Shown here piece after piece: positions 1-8,519 of a stretch of DNA of 64,000 bases. Source of the DNA: Clostridium peptidivorans (GTDB taxonomy: Bacteria; Bacillota; Clostridia; Clostridiales; Clostridiaceae); contig NZ_OAOD01000018.1 in the NCBI RefSeq assembly GCF_900205925.1, forward strand, positions 1 through 64,000, in the 5' to 3' direction. Below the pieces are notes generated by a model. That model saw nothing but the letters and a program-made list of their open reading frames with translations, was not told the DNA's origin and searched no databases. Position 1 is the stretch's first letter. Each line of letters opens with the position of its first letter. A program made the translations under genes and the position numbers.

Positions 1-3
1 CCC

Positions 4-18
4 AGGGGTCTGGCCCCT
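4..18 (-). terminator. Small GC hairpin just past a stop codon
   Basis: A short inverted repeat (AGGGG, 5-nt loop, CCCCT) lies 4 bases beyond the stop codon of the minus-strand gene ending at 23. It could be the stem of a terminator, but the T-run would lie outside the window. Only the position and the stem support it. Confidence 0.3.
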
Positions 19-22
19 ATAA

Positions 23-1417
23 TTAATTTATTGTAGTAGCTTGTACATTTGTGAGAACACATCTATTTCTGTTAGTAAGATTTATAGTTAAAGTCCCATC
101 GATTCTAAGATTTCTTAACTCATAGGTATTTGTATCACTAGCACCATTACCAATTGTTATATTACCTCTTATTGTACTTCCATTACCCTCTATTAAAATA
201 TGATCATTATCAAAGGAGTTACCTCTTGATATTGTTATATTTTGAGGTAAAACAATGTTTAATGCACTATCAAATTTAATATATCTAACCTCATCATCAT
301 TTATTGCATCTGCTAAAACATTTAAAACATCAGATGCTGTACTACCTCTTATTATACGATAATCACGTGTATTAGAATATGCAACCTTGATCAAATTAAG
401 CTCCTTACTAAAGTTTGTTAATGCATAATTTAAAGTTTTGATGTCTTTCATAAGATCATATAAAGTAACTTTTTTATCTGAACGAAAACCTGATGATGTT
501 GAACTTATATAGTCGCTTATAATAAAGTCCTTTGTCTTATCGCTTCCAATTCTAGGTACTATAGTTCTTTTGTCTACTAACTTCCCATTTGCATCATAGG
601 CCTTAATATTTACTTTGTATGTTGTTGAAGTGTCAATATTTAAGCCAGCCTGCCCTAAAGTAAATCCCTTAAGATCACTTCTACGCTCTAAAATTCTACT
701 TGGCATAATAATTCTATCCCTTGAATCCGTTATATCAATTATAACTTTTTTAACATCTTCAAGTGTAAGTATATCAATATTTGTAAGTTTTGGTGCAGTA
801 TTCCTTTTGGTTGAATCTGCAACTCCATTATATTTATGGATTGTTTCTATTTTAGTTATATATCTTTTAGGAATAAATATATTTACATCCCTTGGTGCAT
901 TGTATTTAAAAATATTATCATTTAGATCAGATGCACTTCGTTTTATAAAGACATCTTCAAACCCATCAGCAAATTCGCTTGATGAAAATGCAATTTTAAA
1001 GTTAGAAAGTTGTGTGTATCTATCAAATACTATAACTCCCGGTAATATAGTTATTTCATAATCAATAATATCTGGATCCAAGTCACCTACAACAATTTCA
1101 ACTTCATTATTATCTATTGAAGTTACTTCAGACATTTCAACAATTCTAGGCGTTCTCATCAGCATAGCATTGTTTGCCGCTGTAATTCTCACTCTGCTTG
1201 CAATTTGATTCTGATTAATTGAATCTACATATATTCCCTCATCAAATTTAATCCTTATAATGTTACTATTGTCTTTCCTCTCTAATGTATATGTATAAGG
1301 CACTGCCGCCTTAGCTTCTGATGAAAAAAGAATAGATTGTACCATTACAAAGGATAATATTAGTACTAAATTTAATACAAATTTTCCTAATGTACCTTTA
1401 TAATCTTGCTTTAACAT
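23..1417 (-). CDS. Exported protein with Ig-like and beta-helix-like parts, function unknown
   Basis: This is a 464-aa protein that I do not recognise as a named family. Residues about 14-38 form a Sec signal peptide ending in SEAKA. The next 100 residues resemble an SbsA-type Ig-like surface domain (VEIVVGDLDPDIIDYEITIL). The last 60 or so residues (ILIEGNGSTIRG, NITIGNGASDTN, LRIDGTLTINL) have the short repeating strand pattern of a right-handed beta-helix, as in pectate-lyase-like folds. No catalytic residues or cell-wall anchor are visible. The start ATG has a GGGGGAG ribosome binding site. It lies just downstream of another Ig-like exported protein on the same strand (25-base gap), so the two are probably co-transcribed. 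I infer a surface or extracellular matrix role. Confidence 0.75.
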   Translation of the reverse strand: MLKQDYKGTLGKFVLNLVLILSFVMVQSILFSSEAKAAVPYTYTLERKDNSNIIRIKFDEGIYVDSINQNQIASRVRITAANNAMLMRTPRIVEMSEVTSIDNNEVEIVVGDLDPDIIDYEITILPGVIVFDRYTQLSNFKIAFSSSEFADGFEDVFIKRSASDLNDNIFKYNAPRDVNIFIPKRYITKIETIHKYNGVADSTKRNTAPKLTNIDILTLEDVKKVIIDITDSRDRIIMPSRILERRSDLKGFTLGQAGLNIDTSTTYKVNIKAYDANGKLVDKRTIVPRIGSDKTKDFIISDYISSTSSGFRSDKKVTLYDLMKDIKTLNYALTNFSKELNLIKVAYSNTRDYRIIRGSTASDVLNVLADAINDDEVRYIKFDSALNIVLPQNITISRGNSFDNDHILIEGNGSTIRGNITIGNGASDTNTYELRNLRIDGTLTINLTNRNRCVLTNVQATTIN

Positions 1418-1442
1418 TATTTTATCTCCCCCTTATTTTATG

Positions 1443-2342
1443 TTAGTTAATGGTTTTATCTTTTGTATCAAGTAAATTTTTATCATATCCATAGGCACTT
1501 ATCTTAGCTACTTCTCCCTTTTTAAATGCCATGGTTGTAGTATAAATTCCGTCTCCTTCATAATCCATTTTTGCACTATTTAGATATACATTAAATACCT
1601 GTGATGATGCTTTAACCTTTACTTTGTAAATTCCCAAATATGAATGATATTCCATATTAACATCATATATATGTTTTCCGCTAGTACCTTTATCTTCATC
1701 TCTATCTCTATCGCTCTCTTCAACTTCAACTTTAACTACAGGCTTTAAATTAGAATTTTTAATTTTACCTGTAACTGTTTTTGTTCCAGTAGTACTTGTA
1801 CTAACAGAACTCCATGTTACATCTGCATACCCAGTACTACCATCTGAATATACTACTTTAACTTGTTTTGGTAAATCAACCTTTTCCCCTTTGTTTACAG
1901 TTATAGTATCAATATCGTGAATTTCACGTATTTCTAAAGCTTTTTTTACATTAAAAGATTTCTTTACAGCTGATTTAATATTTTTATTTTTTGTTTTATT
2001 CTTAATTTCATTTGTAACAATTACTGTGTATTTTTCTCCAGCAATTAAATCTGCCTTTGGCTTAATAATTACAGTACTAGCATCTGGATATGAATATGTA
2101 CAAGAAATCTTTTCATTAGTGCTTTGTCGTATAACATATAATGTGTTGCTATTTATTGAACTTTTATAATATTCCCCCTTAAACTTAACTGTCCATTCAG
2201 TTTTATTAGTATCTACGTTTCCTTGTGAAAATGTTTTAGATTCTCCAGCTAATACTGTGATATTTACTAAAAGTATAAAGCATATACTGAGCATTAGCGT
2301 ATTAATATAACCTTTACTTTGAAATTTTCCTTTAATACCCAT
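1443..2342 (-). CDS. Exported Ig-like domain protein
   Basis: The protein is about 299 aa with an N-terminal signal peptide (hydrophobic core MLSICFILLVNITVLAG). Residues about 45-125 look like an SbsA-type Ig-like domain. Residues about 140-205 look like a bacterial Ig-like (Big_4 type) domain with the pattern VVYSDGSTGYADVTW followed by GTKTVTGKI. A charged linker (ESDRDRDEDKG) leads to a small C-terminal beta domain. I chose the ATG at 2342: an upstream in-frame GTG at 2354 overlaps the GGGAGGTG ribosome binding site, whereas the ATG sits at normal spacing from it. The gene is 25 bases upstream of the beta-helix-like protein, so they probably form an operon. There is no enzymatic motif; a surface-structure role is inferred. 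Confidence 0.8.
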   Translation of the reverse strand: MGIKGKFQSKGYINTLMLSICFILLVNITVLAGESKTFSQGNVDTNKTEWTVKFKGEYYKSSINSNTLYVIRQSTNEKISCTYSYPDASTVIIKPKADLIAGEKYTVIVTNEIKNKTKNKNIKSAVKKSFNVKKALEIREIHDIDTITVNKGEKVDLPKQVKVVYSDGSTGYADVTWSSVSTSTTGTKTVTGKIKNSNLKPVVKVEVEESDRDRDEDKGTSGKHIYDVNMEYHSYLGIYKVKVKASSQVFNVYLNSAKMDYEGDGIYTTTMAFKKGEVAKISAYGYDKNLLDTKDKTIN

Positions 2343-2470
2343 TTTATCACGCACCTCCCATTTAGATTATTTTACCATAATTACGAATCTTTGTACAGAT
2401 TTCGACTCTTAACTAATAATTGTTATTACTTTACAAATTAATGCGACAAAATGAGCTACTTTAAATGGAT

Positions 2471-2502
2471 AAAAAGAAACAAGGACACCTTAAGTGTCCT
2501 TG
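2471..2502 (-). terminator. Intrinsic terminator after the CWB2 protein gene
   Basis: A 9-bp perfect stem (CAAGGACAC / GTGTCCTTG, 5-nt loop) at 2480-2502 is followed on the minus strand by TTTCTTTTT. It lies about 180 bases past the stop at 2680. A second weaker hairpin (GGATAA / TTATCC) lies at about 2600-2628. The rest of 2343-2679 holds no gene. Confidence 0.8.
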
Positions 2503-2679
2503 CAGAAAAGATATGTATTTAATTTTTTTCAGTTAGCGATATGCCCTAACTATTTTATGATATTTGAAATGTAAAATCCGCTCATTTATTTACATGGGAG
2601 AAGGATAACCTTCAGATTATCCCTCTCTTACTTATAATTTACTTCTCGATTCATGACCTTTAAGGTCTAACGTGGTTGA

Positions 2680-5600
2680 TTAGAAATCTACTTTTACTGA
2701 AGTAGCAGCAACTACGTCTCCATCAGTATCAAGAACTTTGAACATTACAGTACCATCGTCTCCTGAAACTACTTTTATACCATCTTTTAAGTTAGTATAT
2801 GAATTATCGAAATCACCTACTGCTGAAATTGTAAATGTTCCAATTTCAGTATCAGTTCCATCATTGTACTCTCCATTTGCATTCTTATCGATGTATAATC
2901 TTCCGTTATCTAAGTCTAGACGGATTGATTGAGAAACTGATTTGTTCATTGTGATACCACTAATTTTTGGATCAAGATCTCCTGAGTCAGTTTTATTCAA
3001 TGCTGTGCTGTACTTAAGTGTTGTAGAATAAGTAGGCTTAGCTATTGATTTAAAGCTTACTGATTTAATAGAATTTCCTTCATCAACTACAGTGATTTTC
3101 TTAGTGTAAGTTAATCCAGTATCAGGATCTGTAACTTTAATTGTTGCAGTACCTGCTTTGTTTCCTTTAATAATTATCTTATCTCCATCAACTTGCACTC
3201 CGTTTGTACCAAAGTTTTTATCTAAAACGTCAGCTCTGGATTGAGCTACAGTTATTTCATCTTTTACATTAGCAGCACCTAGTAATACACCATCAGAAGT
3301 GAATTGGTTTAACTGGTAAACTACATAGTTATCATCTGATACATCAATAGTTGTATCTTCAGAGAATGCTCCCTTATCTGTTCCTGATACAATACTTGCA
3401 GCATCATCATCGCTTACAGGTTTGTATAAATCTAATGTTGATTTAGAAATGTCACCATTTTCTAATACAGTTAAAGTTAATGAAGAGCTACCTATTCTAT
3501 AAGAGTAAGTATCAGAATCATAGAAGCTTAAAGTAGTAGAACCTGTGTCTTTAGGAAGACCTAATGTAAGTTCTGTTCCAGATTCACTTGCATCAGTAGC
3601 TTTTGAAGTAAGTTTAGTATCAAATATGTCTGAGTTTGAGCTCTTAACATAGATATCTGCGCTTATTGGGTCACCATATTGGTCAAGTGCTACTAATTCT
3701 ACTTTTACTTCTTTGTTTTCAGCAACTTTAAGTGAGGTAATTGCTGTATCTGTATTGTGTTTTTCAACAACTACTTTCTTTAATTCACGTTCATCTTTTA
3801 CTACATTAATAGAAACTGTTTTTGTAACATTTCCATAAGTAATAGTTAATGTTGCTGTACCAGGAGCCATAGCCTGTAATTCACCCTTATCAGTTGTGTA
3901 TACAACAGCTGCATTTGATGACTTAACTGTGAAGTTTCCTTTGTCAATTGTTTCTTTGTTACCATCAACGCTAACTTTAATCTTCTTTATGTTAGCTTCT
4001 TCACCTGTAACTAACTTTGTACTATTTAGTTCAAAGACATCAGCTTCAGAGTAACCATCTTTATATTTCTGTTTAGTACTCTCTAGTACAACATCTGTAA
4101 TAGAGCTTGCAACTACATCTAAGTTCTTAATTGTTATTTTCTGTAAACCTGAAACAATTACATCTGAACCCTTTGTTAATGTAACTTGAATGTAAGCATC
4201 TCTACTTGTTGCAGTTGCATTATTTTTAGTTATATAATCATTTAAGTTATCTTTTAATTTACCAGTAGTAGTATCTTCAAATATATCAGCAGTTACGTTT
4301 TTTCCACTAGTTTTTGCAGTTACTGCTGAGAATTCAAGATCATAACCAGCTGATTGAAGATCAGCTACAGATGTTTCATTACCATTTACTGTAACTTTAA
4401 CGTATTGTTTTGATGTATCATTATCATAAGTAGCTTCTTTTACTGCAACTGTATCAGCTGATATTCCAAAAGTAACTTTATATTCTTTAGAATTTACTTT
4501 TACAGTTACTTGCTCATCAGAAGCTAATGCATCTCCTAATACAACAGTTGCTGTTGTTCCAGCTGCATTTACTGTTAATGAATCTACTTTATGATCTGAT
4601 ACAGTAACATCTTCAGCTTTTAATCCAGCTAAGTTTTTACCACTTATTTCGATTTTAGTACTGCCAACAGCTTTTACTGAGTCAACAGTTAACTCTTTAC
4701 CATTAACTGCATCTTTTAAGTCATTAAATATAGCCTCTGAAACTGATCCTGTTCCACCAATTACAGTAACTTTAGTGTTTGCATTCTTATTATCAGCAAC
4801 ATATTTGTTAGCATTGCTTATAGCTGTTGTGCTAGCTCCTGCTCCAGTTAATACAACTGGTGCTGATGCTTTTGCTGCTGCTGCGGATGCAACTAATGCG
4901 TCTGCAAATTGGCTAGCTGTTGCTCCACCTGCTGCTACATATATATTATCTAATTTCAAGTCACCTTTGAAGTGATCTAATACTGCTAAGTTAGTTTCAA
5001 ATCTGTTAGCACCTTCAGCTACTCTTGTAGCTTTAACTGTGCTTAAAACAGATGCTGGTAAAACGCCTGATCCACCAACTGCTACTACATCAAGTCCTGC
5101 AGCTACAGTTTTAACTGGTGCTGGAACTTCGTTTTTGTTTCCAAATAATACTGGCATTCCTTTAGCTGCTGCTATAGATGCTACTGATAAAGCATCAGCA
5201 TATCCTTCAGCACTTACAAGAACTCCACCTTTAGCGCCAGTTTTAGCTAAAACTTCTTTAGCTACATTTGCGTTAGTTTCGTATCTTGAAGCTCCACCTA
5301 TTCTTTCTACTGTGTAGTTAGCTTTTAAAGCTGTTTCCATAGCTGGAGTAACTGCTCCTGTTCCACCAACGATAACTACTTTTTTAGCTCCTAATGTAGC
5401 TAATGTAGCTTTTAATTCAGCTGTTGGTACATCTACTTTGTTAGTTAATAATATTGGAGCGTTTAATGCTTTAGCAAGTGGTGTTGCACTTACTGCATCT
5501 GCATATCCATATCCATTAACTAAAACTACTGTATCAGCAGTTCCAAATACCTGTTTTGCAACTTCCATTGCTGTAGTTTCTCTGTTAGCTCCTGGTACTC

Positions 5601-5703
5601 TTGTAACCTCAGCAGCCGCTTGTACATTTGTTGCAGTAACTGTTGAAGTTAATACTAAGCTAAGTACTGTAGCACTAGCTAGTGCTCTGTTTCTCTTTTT
5701 CAT
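2680..5703 (-). CDS. S-layer-like cell wall protein with three CWB2 repeats
   Basis: The protein is 1007 aa. A signal peptide (MKKRNRALASATVLSLVL, cleavage after VQA) leads to three consecutive cell-wall-binding repeat 2 (CWB2, PF04122) domains at about residues 35-130, 135-225 and 230-340. Each is marked by R-x-x-GxxRxETN/A, VVLVNGYGYADA-like strands and VxxVGGTGxV. CWB2 triplets anchor clostridial S-layer and Cwp proteins to secondary wall polymer. The remaining 650 residues are Thr/Ser/Asp-rich beta domains with BIG2-like segments (ATLTITYGNVTKTVSI, GTATIKVTDPDTGLTYTKKI). An in-frame TTG at 5721 lies inside the AGGAGG site, so the ATG at 5703 (9-nt spacing) is the start. A long leader with two promoter-like motifs and a strong ribosome binding site fit an abundant surface protein. 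I cannot tell whether it is the main S-layer protein. Confidence 0.9.
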   Translation of the reverse strand: MKKRNRALASATVLSLVLTSTVTATNVQAAAEVTRVPGANRETTAMEVAKQVFGTADTVVLVNGYGYADAVSATPLAKALNAPILLTNKVDVPTAELKATLATLGAKKVVIVGGTGAVTPAMETALKANYTVERIGGASRYETNANVAKEVLAKTGAKGGVLVSAEGYADALSVASIAAAKGMPVLFGNKNEVPAPVKTVAAGLDVVAVGGSGVLPASVLSTVKATRVAEGANRFETNLAVLDHFKGDLKLDNIYVAAGGATASQFADALVASAAAAKASAPVVLTGAGASTTAISNANKYVADNKNANTKVTVIGGTGSVSEAIFNDLKDAVNGKELTVDSVKAVGSTKIEISGKNLAGLKAEDVTVSDHKVDSLTVNAAGTTATVVLGDALASDEQVTVKVNSKEYKVTFGISADTVAVKEATYDNDTSKQYVKVTVNGNETSVADLQSAGYDLEFSAVTAKTSGKNVTADIFEDTTTGKLKDNLNDYITKNNATATSRDAYIQVTLTKGSDVIVSGLQKITIKNLDVVASSITDVVLESTKQKYKDGYSEADVFELNSTKLVTGEEANIKKIKVSVDGNKETIDKGNFTVKSSNAAVVYTTDKGELQAMAPGTATLTITYGNVTKTVSINVVKDERELKKVVVEKHNTDTAITSLKVAENKEVKVELVALDQYGDPISADIYVKSSNSDIFDTKLTSKATDASESGTELTLGLPKDTGSTTLSFYDSDTYSYRIGSSSLTLTVLENGDISKSTLDLYKPVSDDDAASIVSGTDKGAFSEDTTIDVSDDNYVVYQLNQFTSDGVLLGAANVKDEITVAQSRADVLDKNFGTNGVQVDGDKIIIKGNKAGTATIKVTDPDTGLTYTKKITVVDEGNSIKSVSFKSIAKPTYSTTLKYSTALNKTDSGDLDPKISGITMNKSVSQSIRLDLDNGRLYIDKNANGEYNDGTDTEIGTFTISAVGDFDNSYTNLKDGIKVVSGDDGTVMFKVLDTDGDVVAATSVKVDF

Positions 5704-5825
5704 TAAAGATAACCTCCTCAAATTAAGTAAAATTGTTTATATGTTAAAATATATTTAAATATTTTACTAACTAATGTAATCAATGGAAAATTCAAAGGTT
5801 AATTATTCCAATTAACTTAAGGTTT

Positions 5826-5854
5826 ATTATAACATAGTTTATTTTGTATTTCTA
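5826..5854 (-). promoter_or_regulatory. Promoter candidate P1 for the CWB2 protein
   Basis: On the minus strand there is TAGAAA, a 17-nt spacer and TATAAT, the latter as an extended -10 (TGTTATAAT). It would give a leader of about 115 nt. The -35 is weak, so the call rests on the -10 and on the similar P2. Confidence 0.45.
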
Positions 5855-5996
5855 TACCCATAATTCATTTTTTTTAATAAGCAATCATTTTTTTATCTTT
5901 TCATAATATATATACGTAATTTTGACTGCATTAGTTTGGGATATATTACTTTTTTATAAAACATTTCATTTTTTTCTATTATTAACCTTGGTTTCT

Positions 5997-6025
5997 ATTA
6001 TACAATAGTATTTCCTTTTTTTCTA
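5997..6025 (-). promoter_or_regulatory. Promoter candidate P2 for the CWB2 protein
   Basis: This is the same arrangement as P1, TAGAAA with a 17-nt spacer and TATAAT, preceded by GTA and followed by AGAAACC. The two motifs resemble each other outside the hexamers. The remainder of the AT-rich gap 5704-6341 shows no gene. Confidence 0.4.
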
Positions 6026-6341
6026 TACAATTTATTTTGTAATTTATGTTAAAATAGTCCATATATATTTCATTAAATTTACTTATAACCTATATTATTC
6101 TACATATTATTTAAAAATCCTTTTAAGTTTTTAAGAAATTTTAAATATTAAATATTTTTATACTCATAAGTCCCTATTATCAAAGCTTTAAATAATATTA
6201 AAACCATTCAATTTTAAGCTGATTTTATCCTAATATTTGTAAATATAATATAGCATTTTTACGGACTATTGAAATGCATCTAATATAAATATTGCAATTA
6301 TTAATAAATGATTAATTATTTATTAAATATTAATTAATAAT

Positions 6342-7439
6342 TCAATAATTATTGCTGAAAATTAGCAATTTAATTTTTTCTACTATCATCCCTATAAGTA
6401 ATGTACCGCAAATACAAATTATAGTAGATGATATTAGAAAGAAAATACTTCCTAGTGGCATATTGGCTTCCTTCGCCCATTTCATATAATAGTAAAGTAT
6501 TGAAGGATGTGCCAAATACATTACGTAGGATTTATCGGATATAGATTTGAAAAACTTAAATAGTAAATTATTCCTATAATTTAGCGAAAATATAAGTATA
6601 ATAGCACTTAATGAATATGCTATTATAGAAGGTCTTAAAAAAGTTGTATAGTAATCTGTTGTTTTACCTTCTAGTAATCCATGTATGGATTCCATTATTA
6701 TAAAGAAAGTACATACTACAAATAATAAGCTCATAAATATTTTATGTCTTTTAAGCTTACCTATATATGTATATAAATATTGACTTGCATATATTCCAAG
6801 CGAAAAATAAAATATCCAAAATAATATATTTCTTTTTGAATAAAAATCTAAAGTTAAATCTGGAATATTATAATAGTGACCTGTAGTTAGAATTCCTGCT
6901 GTTATTAAGAAGGAAATCAAAAGTCCTGTTTTTTTCTTCATCACTGTATAAAGTATCGGAAATAATATATAAAGCTTTACTATCATAGGAACAAAATAGA
7001 AATGATAGTATGCTCTATCTCCGCTTAATATAAGTGAAGGCCATGTGCTAAAGTTCTTATTATTACTTATTATATATAAGTAAATAAAGCACCATATTAA
7101 ATATTCTGGTATTACAGATGAAAGTCTCTTAAATTCAAACTTAAAGTAATTGGTATTCTTTTTATAGCTAAGTGCCAATCCAACTCCTGATATAAATACA
7201 AATGCAGGTACAGAAAATCTAGCGAGCTGATTTATTATTAAAGTAATATAATAAAGTTCACTGCCTTTATCCTTAATTCCAGACAAAGTAAAAGCTGAGG
7301 TATGAATCACAATTACCGCTATAGCCGCAAGTGCTCTGCATACATCCATTTCTAAAATTCTCTTTTTATTACCTTTTATATTATCAGCATCTTTACTAAT
7401 ATATGTACTTTCTTCATATGTGTTCATCTTTTGAGTCAC
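6342..7439 (-). CDS. Acyltransferase 3 family membrane protein
   Basis: This is a 365-aa integral membrane protein of the acyltransferase-3 family (OafA/WecH/YcfT type), which O-acylates envelope polysaccharides or other extracytoplasmic targets. The family signature is near the N-terminus: a Glu-Met-Asp-x-x-Arg segment (ILEMDVCRALAAIAVIVIH, with the likely catalytic His) followed by PAFVFISGVGLAL. About ten hydrophobic segments follow, and a PSILYYYMKW segment lies near the end. It could start at GTG 7439 or ATG 7427. The GTG lies within a family-A repeat arm (GGGGACGGTGAC), so the repeat has probably been recruited as the gene's start region. No operon partner is evident, and the substrate cannot be inferred. 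Confidence 0.85.
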   Translation of the reverse strand: MTQKMNTYEESTYISKDADNIKGNKKRILEMDVCRALAAIAVIVIHTSAFTLSGIKDKGSELYYITLIINQLARFSVPAFVFISGVGLALSYKKNTNYFKFEFKRLSSVIPEYLIWCFIYLYIISNNKNFSTWPSLILSGDRAYYHFYFVPMIVKLYILFPILYTVMKKKTGLLISFLITAGILTTGHYYNIPDLTLDFYSKRNILFWIFYFSLGIYASQYLYTYIGKLKRHKIFMSLLFVVCTFFIIMESIHGLLEGKTTDYYTTFLRPSIIAYSLSAIILIFSLNYRNNLLFKFFKSISDKSYVMYLAHPSILYYYMKWAKEANMPLGSIFFLISSTIICICGTLLIGMIVEKIKLLIFSNNY

Positions 7440-7556
7440 CGTCCCCTAATATTAAATTTTAAATATCAATTATCACAAATCATTATTAATTATCAATTAT
7501 TGGCAATTGCTTGTCAACTATTTCTAACATTGGAAATCTTGGGGACGGTTAACAAC
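7438..7556. repeat. Family A element with 9-bp terminal inverted repeats
   Basis: ACCGTCCCC at 7438-7446 is the exact complement of GGGGACGGT at 7541-7549, which continues as TAACAAC. About 95 AT-rich bases lie between. This is MITE-like in size and layout and overlaps the start of the acyltransferase gene. Confidence 0.6.
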
Positions 7557-7747
7557 TCTATTTAACTTTTGAGAAGGCTTGGCAATCATTATATAAATAA
7601 TAACTTTTATTGATATATTAATTATTAATTATTTATTAACTATTTATTAAATTTCCTTATCTATGGATTACATGTAAATTATGTATATAGATATTTTAAT
7701 ATTTTATTGTCACAGTTTGGTTACAGCCTTAATACACTTTCACTTTA

Positions 7748-7832
7748 GGGAGGGTTAACAACTTTCAGCTAAAGATAACTTTTGACTATCATGTATATAA
7801 TTTATATGATTAAATAGTTGTTAACCGTCCCC
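7748..7832. repeat. Family A dispersed inverted repeat
   Basis: GGGAGGGTTAACAACT at 7748-7763 faces AGTTGTTAACCGTCCCC at 7816-7832, with a 52-base AT-rich spacer. The rest of the gap 7440-7948 shows no gene. Confidence 0.75.
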
Positions 7833-7948
7833 ATTATCCTCTTTAATTATATAAAATTTGGCAATATATTCTCTTAAGTTGAAAATATATTGGTTTTTTA
7901 TTATAATTAAAGCTACGTAGCTAATTTATTATAAAGGAGAAATAAAAT

Positions 7949-8446
7949 ATGGGGTTATATAGTAAGTGGAAAGATCTAGTTGTATACTTTGTTCAAACTC
8001 AGGGGGAAGATGCCTTTTGGGATGAATATGTAAATATTGAGGAAGGTATAATTAGAAAGATTCTTATTAATCATAAAAATGTTTTTAAGGGAAAAGTTGC
8101 GGATTTATCCAAAGAATTTAATACATCTCCTGCATTATTCATTGGAGTAGTTGATGGATTAAATACAGCCTTAAAAAATCCTCTGAACTTAGAAGACATA
8201 GAAGAGGATGCAGAAATATCACTTGATATAGACTTTGAAAAATTATACATAAATATATCAGAAGCTGAAGCAGAAGAATTATCAAGTCTTCCTGAGTGGA
8301 ATGTAATTTTACCTAAGGAAAAGCTTGCAGAGCTTAAACTTAAGTACAGTCCATCTAAAACACTAGTTACTCCTGAAAAGGTAGGAAGAAATGAAGCTTG
8401 CCCATGTGGTAGTGGCAAAAAATATAAGAACTGCTGCGGAAAATAA
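7949..8446 (+). CDS. SEC-C motif protein
   Basis: This is a 165-aa soluble protein. The last 22 residues form a textbook SEC-C zinc-binding motif ([18 protein letters not shown]), with the C-x-C...C-C pattern also found at the SecA C-terminus. The first 140 residues are a helical, acidic domain found in Firmicute SEC-C proteins whose role is unknown. It has a good ribosome binding site (AAAGGAG) and its own terminator, so it is probably monocistronic. It may be an adaptor or chaperone-like protein, but that is only inference from the SEC-C motif. Confidence 0.85.
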   Translation: MGLYSKWKDLVVYFVQTQGEDAFWDEYVNIEEGIIRKILINHKNVFKGKVADLSKEFNTSPALFIGVVDGLNTALKNPLNLEDIEEDAEISLDIDFEKLYINISEAEAEELSSLPEWNVILPKEKLAELKLKYSPSKTLVTPEKVGRNEACPCGSGKKYKNCCGK

Positions 8447-8450
8447 AAAA

Positions 8451-8475
8451 CCAGCCCTAGGGCTGGCCTTTTTTT
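8451..8475. terminator. Bidirectional intrinsic terminator
   Basis: The palindrome CCAGCCCTAGGGCTGG is flanked by AAAAAA on the left and CCTTTTTTT on the right. It sits between the convergent SEC-C gene and the sensor kinase gene and can serve both. Confidence 0.9.
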
Positions 8476-8519
8476 ACCTTTTTATAAAATAGATAGTATT
8501 CTTAATTATCTTTATATCC

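Noticed and set aside
615-1061. 148-codon plus-strand frame
   Set aside because: It lies opposite a gene with a signal peptide and ribosome binding site, and its composition is that of a complement-strand artefact.
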